Shown here: piece by piece, positions 42,511 to 50,389 of the stretch
How positions within the stretch are numbered: position 1 is the first letter of the stretch
How the letters are laid out: each line of letters begins with the position of its first letter
NCBI GenBank assembly: GCA_017407645.1
Contig: JAFQWE010000030.1
Coordinates: 1-62,135, forward strand
Length of the DNA: 62,135 nt
Direction: 5' to 3'
DNA from: Clostridia bacterium
GTDB lineage: Bacteria; Bacillota; Clostridia; Oscillospirales; Acutalibacteraceae
Notes under the pieces: generated by a model
What the model was told of the DNA's origin: nothing
The model's database searches: none
Seen by the model: only the letters and a program-made list of their open reading frames with translations
Translations under genes and position numbers: made by a program

Positions 42511-42575
42511 TTGAAAATTTACTACACCCATTACTACACCCATTTTTTATTTTTTCTCCTTATGTCGCAGTTATT

Positions 42576-42912
42576 AATCTGGCAAGCTCCCTCGCGGTGC
42601 TCGGTCGGACGAAAGTCGCAACAGTCCACCGGACTATTGCTCTGTCGCTCCTTACCTCACGCTGTTCGGTGTTCGCTCCCTTTCTAGTTCAGCGTAGCAG
42701 TCGCAAAGGCGCGATAGCCTTTGCGAACTGTGAAGTCTCGAGCAAAGATGCTTTTTCGCAACTGCTCGGAGCAGTCGAAAAAGCAACGGCGCAGAGTACC
42801 CCTCTTTCTCCGCCACAAACTCCTTGTGGCGCAGATGACAATCTGGCAAGCTCCCTCGCGGTGCTCAGTCGGACGAAAGTCGCAACAGTCCACCGGACTA
42901 TTGCTCTGTCGC
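42576..42912. repeat. Pair of 73-bp direct repeats
   Basis: Copies at 42576-42648 and 42840-42912 start AATCTGGCAAGCTCCCTCG and end in CTCTGTCGC. They differ at about one base. Similarity continues weakly on both sides (GCTCCCTTTCTAGTTCA recurs after each). Between them CCCTCTTTCTCCGCCA (42800-42815) equals the 3' end of the tRNA-Ser(GCT) located at 43006-43097 but in the opposite orientation. Frames crossing this block are arginine-rich and repeat-derived; I do not call them genes. Confidence 0.7.
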
Positions 42913-42970
42913 GCGTTACCTCGCTTTGCTCGGCACACGCTCCCTTTCTAGTTCAAATCCCTCTCGATAA

Positions 42971-43003
42971 ATACAAAAACCACCCTATTGGGTGGTTTTT
43001 GTA
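42971..43003 (-). terminator. Terminator after tRNA-Ser(GCT)
   Basis: ATACAAAAACCACCC pairs with GGGTGGTTTTTGTAT around TATT, three bases beyond the tRNA CCA. Confidence 0.9.
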
Positions 43004-43005
43004 TT

Positions 43006-43097
43006 TGGCGGAGAAAGAGGGATTTGAACCCTCGCGCCGATTTTCACCGACCTACTCCCTTAGCAGGGGAGCCCCTTCACCACTTGGGTATTTCTCC
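43006..43097 (-). tRNA. tRNA-Ser(GCT)
   Basis: On the minus strand acceptor GGAGAAA pairs with TTTCTCC, then G and CCA. The anticodon loop is CTGCTAA with GCT. A long variable arm (GTCGGTGAAAATCGGC) is typical of serine tRNAs. The T arm is GAGGGTTCAAATCCCTC. It reads codons AGC and AGU. Confidence 0.97.
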
Positions 43098-43141
43098 AAA
43101 AATATTAAGCGGAGCAACGATGTTTCATCACTCACTCCGCT

Positions 43142-43170
43142 ATTATATCAGTATTTTACCGAAATGTCAA
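43142..43170 (-). promoter_or_regulatory. Promoter of tRNA-Ser(GCT)
   Basis: A full consensus sigma-A promoter on the minus strand: TTGACA (43170-43165), 17 bases, TATAAT (43147-43142). The leader (about 43135-43106) has AGCGGAG pairing with CTCCGCT, a possible processing hairpin. Confidence 0.9.
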
Positions 43171-43187
43171 CTGTCAAATGCTTAAAA

Positions 43188-43766
43188 TCAACCCATATTT
43201 TTAAAAAGATTTGGGTCTGCCTTTAATTGGGCAAAAGAGGGGTTTATCTTATCTTTTTCGCTAAGCAAAATTTCGCTCACCTTATCCAAAGGCCACTCAA
43301 CGTTTATATCAGGGTCATTCCACATAAGACCGCCCTCATCATCGGGATGGTAAAAATCGGTGGTTTTATAGCAAAATTCCGCTTCGTCGCTAAGCACCAT
43401 AAATCCGTGTGCAAAGCCTGGGGGCAAATAAAACTGCTTTTTATTTTCTGCAGTCAGTTCAACGCCGTACCACTTGCCAAAGGTAGCGGAGTTGCGGCGC
43501 AAATCAACGGCAACGTCAAAAACAGAGCCGCGGATGACCCTGACCAATTTGCCTTGAGGAAACTGCTTTTGAAAATGAAGTCCTCTTAAAACGCCCTTGC
43601 GGGACATAGACTGATTATCCTGCACAAAGACCATATCAAGTCCTTCTGCCGCCATATCCTGCTGATTATAGGTCTCCATAAAATAGCCGCGATGGTCACC
43701 GTGAACGGCAGGCTCAATTATACAAAGCCCCTCTATATCAAGTCGGGTGACTTTAATTTGTCCCAT
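43188..43766 (-). CDS. rfbC: dTDP-4-dehydrorhamnose 3,5-epimerase
   Basis: A 192-residue cupin-fold epimerase. It has DHRGYFMETYNQQ, FVQDNQSMSRKGVLRGLHFQ with the catalytic His, GKLVRVIRGSVFDVAVDLR, and LPPGFAHGFMVLSDEAEFCYKTTDFY. Length is standard. The start is ATG 43766; longer frames are ruled out because they would pass through a 17-bp inverted repeat that contains the ribosome site. Third or last step in making dTDP-L-rhamnose. Last gene of the operon, 135 bases after the epimerase-like gene, in contrast to the overlaps elsewhere in the operon. Confidence 0.95.
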   Translation of the reverse strand: MGQIKVTRLDIEGLCIIEPAVHGDHRGYFMETYNQQDMAAEGLDMVFVQDNQSMSRKGVLRGLHFQKQFPQGKLVRVIRGSVFDVAVDLRRNSATFGKWYGVELTAENKKQFYLPPGFAHGFMVLSDEAEFCYKTTDFYHPDDEGGLMWNDPDINVEWPLDKVSEILLSEKDKINPSFAQLKADPNLFKNMG

Positions 43767-43829
43767 AACAATCACCATATCCTTTCCAGACGCAAAATAC
43801 GATAAAACCACTGATATGGTGATTGTTAT
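43765..43829 (-). promoter_or_regulatory. Hairpin that would hide the rfbC start site
   Basis: A perfect 17-bp inverted repeat: ATAACAATCACCATATC (43829-43813 on the mRNA strand) pairs with GATATGGTGATTGTTAT (43781-43765), loop 31 bases. The 3' arm contains the GGTGA ribosome site and the first bases of the rfbC start codon. In mRNA this would block translation until opened. Another hairpin (GCGTGCTTC with GAAGCAC, 43836-43878) stands just upstream. Confidence 0.65.
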
Positions 43830-43901
43830 CGCATGTGCTTCGGTTGCCGTGTAAGCGGCGAGAAGCACGCGCTTTTATATTTTATAGCGTGATTTTTCAC
43901 G

Positions 43902-44726
43902 CTATACCTCTTTCATAATCTGTGCGATTTTTTCGCCGTTGCCCCAAACTGCTTTAGAGTCATAGGGGCGGTCGGGGAATGCGCCGTACTGCAGTTTAAT
44001 ATCAAAGCCGTTGTCACTGATAAAACGCTCCACACGGTCACACAGTCTTTCGGGCTTGCCTGAGCAGACGTTGATTATACCCGTCACCTTGTTTTGCATA
44101 GCGGCAGAGGCAACCTGACGGCAAAATTCCTCGTAATCAAGAAAATCATACATATTAACCCCTGTGGTAAAGGGGAATTCTTTTTTGCCTTCCTCTGCGG
44201 CGGCAACAATCTTTGCAAAAATAGAGTTGCCCGCCTTTGAGGTGCCAACAATATAATATCCGCGAAGCCACTGAAACTCTGCCTCTGCCTGCTTGCAGAT
44301 AAGGCTTGCCGCCTCTCTCAATGCATTTTTTGCAATGCCGTACATGGACATAGGCTTGCAGGGTGTGTTTTCGTCAATGGCACCCTCAAAAAAGCCGATT
44401 TCGTGCATAGTTCCAATGGCGCAAATGCGGCATTTATTGCTTGCAAACTGACGAATGATTTCAGCGTGCAAGGCCAAATCACCAATATGAGCGTCAGAGT
44501 TGTGGACAAAGCCGTCACGCCATGCCATATGAAGCAAAACGTGGGGCTTGCCGAAATATTCATAAGGGTTTTCAACTTCAAAAAGGTTGCAGTTCACACG
44601 CTCTGCGCGACTGTCAACACAGTCTGTATTAAAATCTGCGGCAACCACCTCTGCCCCCATATCACACAGGGCAGAAACGGTGCCTCTGCCAAGATATCCT
44701 GCGGCGCCTGTTACTAAAATTCTCAT
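43902..44726 (-). CDS. NAD-dependent epimerase/dehydratase
   Basis: A 274-residue short-chain reductase-type enzyme with VTGAAGYLGRGTV (NAD-binding loop), IGTMHEIGFFEG and the catalytic SMYGIAKNALR (Tyr-x-x-x-Lys). In its place in an rfbABC operon an RmlD (dTDP-4-dehydrorhamnose reductase) would be expected, and this may fill that role, but it is not a clear RmlD. A dTDP-deoxysugar 4-reductase (for example toward talose) is an alternative. It overlaps rfbB by four bases (ATGA). Confidence 0.78.
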   Translation of the reverse strand: MRILVTGAAGYLGRGTVSALCDMGAEVVAADFNTDCVDSRAERVNCNLFEVENPYEYFGKPHVLLHMAWRDGFVHNSDAHIGDLALHAEIIRQFASNKCRICAIGTMHEIGFFEGAIDENTPCKPMSMYGIAKNALREAASLICKQAEAEFQWLRGYYIVGTSKAGNSIFAKIVAAAEEGKKEFPFTTGVNMYDFLDYEEFCRQVASAAMQNKVTGIINVCSGKPERLCDRVERFISDNGFDIKLQYGAFPDRPYDSKAVWGNGEKIAQIMKEV

Positions 44727-45745
44727 TTTCTGTCTCCATACATACGGGCATAGTAGTCCTTATATTCACCTGACAAAATAGTCTGCCACCAGTCTTTGTT
44801 ATCAAGATACCATTTAATAGTCATCTTGATGCCGTCGGCAAATTTAGTTTCGGGCAACCAACCAAGCTCGGTGTGAATTTTTGTGGGGTCAATGGCATAT
44901 CGCATATCGTGACCCTTGCGGTCGGCAACATAGGTAATAAGGCTTTCGGGTTTGCCTAATTCCTTGCAAATAAGCTTAACGATATCAATATTGGTCATTT
45001 CATTATGACCGCCAACGTTGTAAACCTCGCCCACCTTACCTTTTTGCAAAATAAGGTCAATAGCTTTGCAGTGGTCGGCAACGTAAAGCCAGTCGCGAAC
45101 GTTTTCGCCCTTGCCGTATACGGGCAGAGGCTTGTCGTTAAGGCAGTTGGCAATCATCAAGGGAATAAGCTTTTCGGGGAAGTGGTATGGGCCGTAGTTG
45201 TTTGAGCAACGGCTGATGGTTACCGGCAGACCGTAGGTACGATGGTATGCAAGCACCAAAAGGTCGGCTGCCGCCTTGCTTGATGAATAGGGACTGCTTG
45301 TGTGAATAGGTGTCTGCTCGGTAAAGAACAAATCGGGTCGGTCAAGGGGCAAATCGCCGTAAACCTCGTCGGTTGACACCTGATGATAGCGGTCAATTCC
45401 GTATTTGCGGCAAGCATCCATAAGCACGGCTGTACCCATAATGTTGGTGCGCAAAAAAACGTCCGGATTTTCGATTGAGCGGTCAACGTGACTTTCGGCG
45501 GCAAAGTTAACCACCACCTGCGGATGCTCTTTTTCAAAAATCTCATATATTCCATCACGGTCGCAAATATCGGTTTTATAAAATGCAAAATTGGGGTTTT
45601 TCATAGCCTCTGCCAAGGTGGACATATTGCCTGCGTAGGTAAGGCAGTCAACACACACGATGCGATAATCGGGGTGAGCAGACAACATATGATAAACGAA
45701 ATTGGAGCCTATAAAACCTGCTCCGCCTGTAACGATAACGGTCAT
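44723..45745 (-). CDS. rfbB: dTDP-glucose 4,6-dehydratase
   Basis: A 340-residue extended SDR enzyme. VTGGAGFIGSNFVYH binds NAD, NFAAESHVDRSI and QVSTDEVYGDL hold the active-site Asp and Glu, YSSSKAAAD is the Tyr-x-x-x-Lys, and RCSNNYGPYHFPEKLIPLMI and GENVRDWLYVADHC are typical of RmlB. It makes dTDP-4-keto-6-deoxyglucose. ATG 45745 follows GAGG; the longer frame to 45787 overlaps rfbA and lacks a site. Gap from rfbA is 16 bases. Confidence 0.96.
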   Translation of the reverse strand: MTVIVTGGAGFIGSNFVYHMLSAHPDYRIVCVDCLTYAGNMSTLAEAMKNPNFAFYKTDICDRDGIYEIFEKEHPQVVVNFAAESHVDRSIENPDVFLRTNIMGTAVLMDACRKYGIDRYHQVSTDEVYGDLPLDRPDLFFTEQTPIHTSSPYSSSKAAADLLVLAYHRTYGLPVTISRCSNNYGPYHFPEKLIPLMIANCLNDKPLPVYGKGENVRDWLYVADHCKAIDLILQKGKVGEVYNVGGHNEMTNIDIVKLICKELGKPESLITYVADRKGHDMRYAIDPTKIHTELGWLPETKFADGIKMTIKWYLDNKDWWQTILSGEYKDYYARMYGDRK

Positions 45746-45761
45746 AAGTGAAACCTCTTTC

Positions 45762-46646
45762 TTAATAAATAACCTTGCCGTCGGCAACTCTCAGCAAATG
45801 CTCACCGTATGGGGATTTGCCGTAAAGCGCGGCAGTTTGTCTTAACTGGTCGCAGGTAATCCAACCGTTGCGGTAGGCAATCTCTTCAGGTGCCGAAATC
45901 TTGACACCCTGACGCTTTTCAACCATCTGAACAAAGGCGCCTGCCTCTAACAAGCTGTCCATAGTGCCTGTGTCAAGCCAAGCAAAACCGCGGCCTAAAA
46001 TTTCGGCACGCAAATTGCTCTGCTTCAGATACATATCGTTAAGAGTGGTGATTTCAAGCTCGCCTCTTGCAGAGGGCTTTACCTGATGGGCAAGCTTTGA
46101 CACACCGGCAGGATAGAAATAAAGACCTGTAATGCAATAGTTTGATTTGGGGTTTGCAGGCTTTTCTTCAACTGAAAGCACGTTATAATCCTTGTCAAAC
46201 TCCATAATGCCAAAGCGCTCTGGGTCATTTACGTAGTAGCCAAATATGGTAGCATAGCCATCCTCGGCATTTTTAACGGCATTTTTAAGTCGGCTGATGA
46301 AACCGCCGCCGTAAAAAATGTTGTCACCCAGTATCATAGCGCAGGGCTCGTCACCGATAAACTCTTCACCTAAGATAAAGGCTTGAGCCAATCCGTCGGG
46401 GGAGGGCTGAACCTTGTAGTTGAGGTTAACGCCGTATCGGCTTCCGTCACCCAAAAGCCGCTCAAAATTAGGTAAATCATCGGGGGTGGATATAATAAGA
46501 ATATCCTTAATTCCCGCCAACATAAGTGTAGACAGGGGATAAAAAATCATAGGCTTGTCGTAAACGGGCATCAACTGCTTTGACGCCACCATTGTAAGAG
46601 GATACAGACGGGTACCTGCACCGCCGGCAAGAATTATACCTTTCAT
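45762..46646 (-). CDS. rfbA: Glucose-1-phosphate thymidylyltransferase
   Basis: Makes dTDP-glucose. The 294 residues begin [18 protein letters not shown], the nucleotide-binding signature, followed by [59 protein letters not shown] VLSVEEKP and [16 protein letters not shown]. Length typical of RmlA. Its ATG overlaps the stop of the preceding glycosyltransferase-like gene (ATGA), and AGGAGG lies within that gene's last codons. Confidence 0.97.
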   Translation of the reverse strand: MKGIILAGGAGTRLYPLTMVASKQLMPVYDKPMIFYPLSTLMLAGIKDILIISTPDDLPNFERLLGDGSRYGVNLNYKVQPSPDGLAQAFILGEEFIGDEPCAMILGDNIFYGGGFISRLKNAVKNAEDGYATIFGYYVNDPERFGIMEFDKDYNVLSVEEKPANPKSNYCITGLYFYPAGVSKLAHQVKPSARGELEITTLNDMYLKQSNLRAEILGRGFAWLDTGTMDSLLEAGAFVQMVEKRQGVKISAPEEIAYRNGWITCDQLRQTAALYGKSPYGEHLLRVADGKVIY

Positions 46647-47638
46647 AATTTTCCTCCTTCACTAAGTCTCATACCGCAATATTCAAGCATATGTACGGGA
46701 GACAGTTTTTCTTTGTAATTATAATCAAATTCCTTTGCAGATTTAACGAAATCAAGGTCAATATCCTCTGCCGAGTTAAAGACCGAAATAGCCTCTGCCG
46801 AATAAAAAGGCGCTTTTGTTACCTCGGGATTGTTAGTAAGCATTTTGCGGTTATACATAATTGCCTCGCAAGCCCGCAGGGTGTAGCCGTGACCACCCTT
46901 TTGCATAACCTCAAGCAAGCATTTGGTGGCTTTAATCCGTTGCAGATTTTCTATGTATGGCATCTTGTCAATATAGTTGATTTTATCGGTCAGTCGGCGT
47001 TTGTCCTGTGGTACGCCCGTAATGTGAAAATCGCATTTAAGACCGCTGGCCTCAAGCCTTTCGAAAGCGTCGATTATATCGTCAAGCCTGTCCTTCGCCT
47101 TGCCGACGAAAAATACGTCGCTTGGCTTTATATCGGCATTTTCGGGCACCTTGTAATCGGAATAAACAAGGGGATAATATTCAAGTCCGTACTCCTTTGC
47201 ATCCTGCTGGTCAAAGGATAGCACCAAGTCAAAACGGCGCTTAATCTCTTCAACAGGCACGTCAGGGCAACGGGCAACCAAATCCTGATAGTGACAAACA
47301 AACTTTGCATCGGGATACTTCTTTTTAAGGTAGTCAAGCAGACCGTACTTAATAAGATAACACCTGCGAATGAAAAAAACAAAGCAAATGGGCCGTTTGG
47401 TTGCAAACTGACGGCGGAACATCATAGGATTCCAAATGCTTTTAAAGGGCATATCTATCCTTTTGTTCAGAAGTCCTGAAAAGTGGGTTTTATACAAAAA
47501 AGTTAGCAGTTTATTGTCACTGTCAATGGGCTTGCAAAGATAGACGGCGTTGTCAAGATGATTAACGTCGTCATAGGGAATAGTATAAAAATCGTTGGCA
47601 TAGCCAAACACAACGTAGTTAAATCCGTAATCCTTCAC
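46643..47638 (-). CDS. Putative glycosyltransferase heading the rhamnose operon
   Basis: A 331-residue cytoplasmic protein with features of a GT-B fold: [75 protein letters not shown] and a C-terminal [29 protein letters not shown] resembling the nucleotide-sugar site of capsular transferases. No family name can be given with confidence. The start is GTG 47638, five bases after GAGGTGA; GTG 47647 lies in that site. First gene after a strong promoter. Confidence 0.72.
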   Translation of the reverse strand: MKDYGFNYVVFGYANDFYTIPYDDVNHLDNAVYLCKPIDSDNKLLTFLYKTHFSGLLNKRIDMPFKSIWNPMMFRRQFATKRPICFVFFIRRCYLIKYGLLDYLKKKYPDAKFVCHYQDLVARCPDVPVEEIKRRFDLVLSFDQQDAKEYGLEYYPLVYSDYKVPENADIKPSDVFFVGKAKDRLDDIIDAFERLEASGLKCDFHITGVPQDKRRLTDKINYIDKMPYIENLQRIKATKCLLEVMQKGGHGYTLRACEAIMYNRKMLTNNPEVTKAPFYSAEAISVFNSAEDIDLDFVKSAKEFDYNYKEKLSPVHMLEYCGMRLSEGGKL

Positions 47639-47674
47639 AAGTCTCACCTCTTTAATGCATAATTATCCTTCTAA

Positions 47675-47703
47675 ATAATATTACAAATTTTCTCTATTGT
47701 CAA
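47675..47703 (-). promoter_or_regulatory. Promoter of the rhamnose operon
   Basis: On the minus strand TTGACA (47703-47698), 17 bases, TATTAT (47680-47675). Confidence 0.85.
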
Positions 47704-47730
47704 TAAAAAGGGGATAGTTTTAAATTCTGC

Positions 47731-47760
47731 TTGCAAAAACATATAGGGTGGCTGTATAAT
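47731..47760 (+). promoter_or_regulatory. Promoter of the DUF2809 gene
   Basis: TTGCAA (47731-47736), 18 bases, TATAAT (47755-47760), with GAGG before the ATG. It is divergent from the rhamnose operon promoter. Confidence 0.65.
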
Positions 47761-47781
47761 GATTAAAATGAGGTGTAAATT

Positions 47782-48162
47782 ATGAAAAAAAGACTTCCTT
47801 ACATAATCATAACAGTGATTATATTTATAACAGAGGTTTTGATTGCCTTGTATGTTCACGACGATATAATTCGGCCATACGTTGGCGATGTGCTTGTTAC
47901 TGCACTGCTTTGCACCCTTGTAAGAAGTATTTATATTAAGCCTATCCCAAAACTGTGGCTGTGGGTATTCGCTTTTAGCATTTTTGTAGAAATAACGCAG
48001 TACTTCCACCTTGTCGACCTTTTGGGCATTAAAAATAGGATTATACGAACAATAATGGGTACTCATTTTGTATTTATGGATATTGTTTGCTATTTTGTGG
48101 GATGCCTCGCCTTTTTCTTGATTGAAGAATTTGTAAGGAAAAGGAATAAAAGCAGACAGTAA
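47782..48162 (+). CDS. DUF2809 membrane protein
   Basis: A 126-residue protein with four membrane helices (IIITVIIFITEVLIALYV, VTALLCTLVRSI, LWLWVFAFSIFVEITQYF, FMDIVCYFVGCLAFFLIE) and the DUF2809 pattern HDDIIRPYVGDVLV...RSIY and ...FVEITQ. The family is of unknown function. It ends 30 bases before rex and might be co-transcribed with it. Confidence 0.85.
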   Translation: MKKRLPYIIITVIIFITEVLIALYVHDDIIRPYVGDVLVTALLCTLVRSIYIKPIPKLWLWVFAFSIFVEITQYFHLVDLLGIKNRIIRTIMGTHFVFMDIVCYFVGCLAFFLIEEFVRKRNKSRQ

Positions 48163-48192
48163 TGAATTTATACCGATTTTTCGGAGGATAAT

Positions 48193-48819
48193 ATGAAAAA
48201 GATTTCAACCAACACTTTACGCCGTTTGCCCCGATACTACGCCTTGCTTGACGAAATGGTCAAAGCAGGTGAGGATAAAACTTCATCGGGCAAACTTGCA
48301 AAAATAATGGGACTTAACGCCAGTCAGATAAGAAATGACCTTAACTGTTTCGGCGGCTTCGGTCAGCAGGGCTATGGATACAATACCCTTATGCTTCGCG
48401 ACGAAATTGGCAGACTGCTTGGTAAAGAGCGTCATTTCGGTTGTATCGTTATCGGCGCAGGTAATCTTGGTCGCGCCCTTATGTCTCACATAAATTTCAA
48501 AGATTTAGGCTACCGACTTGTTGGCGCCTTTGACAGTAACGAGGCATTTGCAGGTCAGATGGTTGCAGGTATGCCAATCCGTCACATAAGCGGTCTTGAC
48601 GATTTTTGCCGCCTTGAAAAGCCTGCCGTAGCCGTCCTATGCGTGCCAAAGGATGCGGCGCTTGAGTTGGGCAAGCAGCTTAGCCGACTTGGTATAAAGG
48701 CAATTTGGAACTTTACCCCCTATGATTTAAGTCTTGAGCTTCCCAATATGGTTGTTGAAAACGTGCATCTTGAAGACAGTCTTATGGCGCTTGGCTATCG
48801 CTTGCAAAATCTTGATTAA
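48193..48819 (+). CDS. rex: Redox-sensing repressor Rex
   Basis: A 208-residue repressor that senses the NADH/NAD+ ratio and controls fermentation genes. An N-terminal winged helix (STNTLRRLPRYYALLDEMV, GLNASQIRNDLNCFGGFGQQGYGYN) precedes a Rossmann domain with VIGAGNLGRAL, and the C-terminal swapped helix (LEDSLMALGYRLQ). GGAGG lies before the ATG. Followed after 14 bases by a membrane acyltransferase-type gene. Confidence 0.96.
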   Translation: MKKISTNTLRRLPRYYALLDEMVKAGEDKTSSGKLAKIMGLNASQIRNDLNCFGGFGQQGYGYNTLMLRDEIGRLLGKERHFGCIVIGAGNLGRALMSHINFKDLGYRLVGAFDSNEAFAGQMVAGMPIRHISGLDDFCRLEKPAVAVLCVPKDAALELGKQLSRLGIKAIWNFTPYDLSLELPNMVVENVHLEDSLMALGYRLQNLD

Positions 48820-48833
48820 AAAGGAGCAGTCTG

Positions 48834-49592
48834 ATGATTGAGGGCGCAAAACGCTATCATTTGCTTGATGAAATCCGTGGTTTTGCAATAATTTGTATGG
48901 TCTTTTTCCATGGCTTTTATCTTATGGCAGAGGTGTTCGGTTGGTCTTTTGGGGGCACCCTTTTGGCATTTTTCACCCCTGCAGAGCCTTTTTTTGCCGC
49001 CGCCTTTGTGCTTATATCGGGAATATGCTGCCGTCTGTCACGAAGCAACGCTTTAAGGGGCGCAAAACTGCTTTGGGTGGCAATCGGGCTTACGATAGTA
49101 ACCTATCTGTTGCAGCTTTTTGGTATTGACGGTGTGGTAATCTGGTTTGGCATACTTCATCTGCTTTCACTGTCAATGCTTTTTTACGCCGCAACGGGCA
49201 AGGTGCTTGATAAGGTGCCGTGGTGGATTACAATTCCCCTTTGTTTGATTATATTTGCCCTGACCTTTAATTTGGAAAACGGATATTTCGGTATTGCCTC
49301 CTTTTCGGTCGATTTGCCTCATGCTTTAAAGCTTAACCGCCAACTTTTCCCCTTTGGAATTACGGCGCCCGGTTTTTTCTCTGCCGACTATTTTCCTCTT
49401 TTGCCTTGGCTTCCTATGTTTATTGTGGGTACCGTTTTGGGCAAACCCTTTGAAAAGGGGACGGCACCAAAAATCTTCACCAAAAACCCAGTTCCGCTTT
49501 TTGCTTGGTGTGGTAAAAAGAGCTTGATAATTTATCTTGTTCACCAACCAATTTTATTCGGCATTTTCTTTTTAACAGATAAAATATTTTGA
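48834..49592 (+). CDS. DUF1624 / HGSNAT-like membrane protein
   Basis: A 252-residue membrane protein of the heparan-alpha-glucosaminide acetyltransferase catalytic-domain type. Key segments are YHLLDEIRGFAIICMVFFHGFYLM (with the conserved D-x-x-RG and His), FVLISGICCRLSRSNALRGAKLL and DYFPLLPWLPMFIVG, followed by a closing LIIYLVHQPILFG. About seven helices. It may acetylate a sugar or cell-wall component; substrate unknown. AAGGAG precedes ATG. It follows rex after 14 bases. Confidence 0.87.
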   Translation: MIEGAKRYHLLDEIRGFAIICMVFFHGFYLMAEVFGWSFGGTLLAFFTPAEPFFAAAFVLISGICCRLSRSNALRGAKLLWVAIGLTIVTYLLQLFGIDGVVIWFGILHLLSLSMLFYAATGKVLDKVPWWITIPLCLIIFALTFNLENGYFGIASFSVDLPHALKLNRQLFPFGITAPGFFSADYFPLLPWLPMFIVGTVLGKPFEKGTAPKIFTKNPVPLFAWCGKKSLIIYLVHQPILFGIFFLTDKIF

Positions 49593-49609
49593 ATTTTGAT
49601 AATTTGTTA

Positions 49610-49675
49610 TTGACAAACGATAACAGATGTGCTATTGTACTGTCAAAGGAAGAGTTTTCCTTTGGCAGTATTTTT
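49610..49675 (+). promoter_or_regulatory. Promoter overlapping a terminator hairpin
   Basis: TTGACA (49610-49615), 17 bases, TATTGT (49633-49638). The predicted start falls inside the left arm of a hairpin, ACTGTCAAAGGAA (49639-49651) with TTCCTTTGGCAGT (49657-49669), followed by TTTTT. The hairpin would stop transcripts coming from the upstream gene, while those from this promoter lack part of the stem. Confidence 0.65.
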
Positions 49676-49705
49676 ATTAACCCGATTTAAGAAAAGGGGA
49701 TTGTT

Positions 49706-50161
49706 ATGATTAAAAAAAGTTGGTCTGTTGTTATAACAATGGTACTGTGCGGGCTTCTTGTTGCGGCTTTGTTTGTAATGATTGCAGTAATGCCACAACT
49801 GGCTGATTGGTACTATTTCACTGTCCGTCATGGTGCATCGGGTGACGGCAAGCCTTTGCTTGTTGCCTTTTATCTGTGTGTGCCCGGGGCATTTTTCGCA
49901 GTATATCATTTAATGAGGCTAATGCACAATATCTATAAAAACGACGTATTTATTCTTCGCAACGTAACCCATCTGCGCTGCCTTGCGTGGAGCTGCGGAT
50001 ATGTTGCCGTCGTTACCCTTGTGGTTGGGGTGGTGCTTGGCTATCTGCCTTTGCTGATAATCAGCTTTGCCGCTTTGTTTTTCTGCCTGTGCATACGGGT
50101 TATACGTCACGTTATGGGTGCGGCAGTTGAAATTAAGACAGAAAATGAACTTACTATATAG
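49706..50161 (+). CDS. DUF2975 membrane protein
   Basis: A 151-residue protein with four helices. The DUF2975 signature is present: VPGAFFAVYHLMRLMHNIYKNDVFILRNVTHLRCLAWSC, and the order of helices matches. The family is nearly always found with a small XRE regulator, as here nine bases downstream (YoaS/YozG-type pair). Function unknown, perhaps membrane stress sensing. Confidence 0.9.
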   Translation: MIKKSWSVVITMVLCGLLVAALFVMIAVMPQLADWYYFTVRHGASGDGKPLLVAFYLCVPGAFFAVYHLMRLMHNIYKNDVFILRNVTHLRCLAWSCGYVAVVTLVVGVVLGYLPLLIISFAALFFCLCIRVIRHVMGAAVEIKTENELTI

Positions 50162-50170
50162 GGGTACGGT

Positions 50171-50389
50171 ATGAGAATTGTTGTTAATCTTGATGTTATG
50201 ATGGCAAAACGCAAAATTTCATCAGGTGAATTGGCTAAAAAGATAGATTTGACCCCTGCTAACCTGTCTGTTTTAAAGATGGGGCGCGCAAAAGCGGTGC
50301 GTTTTTCTACCTTGTGCGCTTTATGCGAAGCCCTTGATTGTCAACCCGGTGATATCTTAGAATTCAGAAAGGATGAAGAAGATGAGTAA
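50171..50389 (+). CDS. XRE-family regulator paired with DUF2975
   Basis: A 72-residue Cro/CI-type regulator of the YozG kind: MMAKRKISSGELAKKIDLTPANLSVLKMGRAKAVRFSTLCALCEALDCQPGDILEF. This type typically regulates its own DUF2975 operon. GGGGTACGGT precedes the ATG. Its last codons contain the start site of the next gene, which begins in another frame at 50382. Confidence 0.92.
   Translation: MRIVVNLDVMMAKRKISSGELAKKIDLTPANLSVLKMGRAKAVRFSTLCALCEALDCQPGDILEFRKDEEDE

Noticed and set aside
42597..43226. Long frames over the repeat/tRNA block as a gene
   Set aside because: They run through repeats and the antisense of tRNA-Ser, are rich in Arg/Ser/Cys and have no ribosome site.
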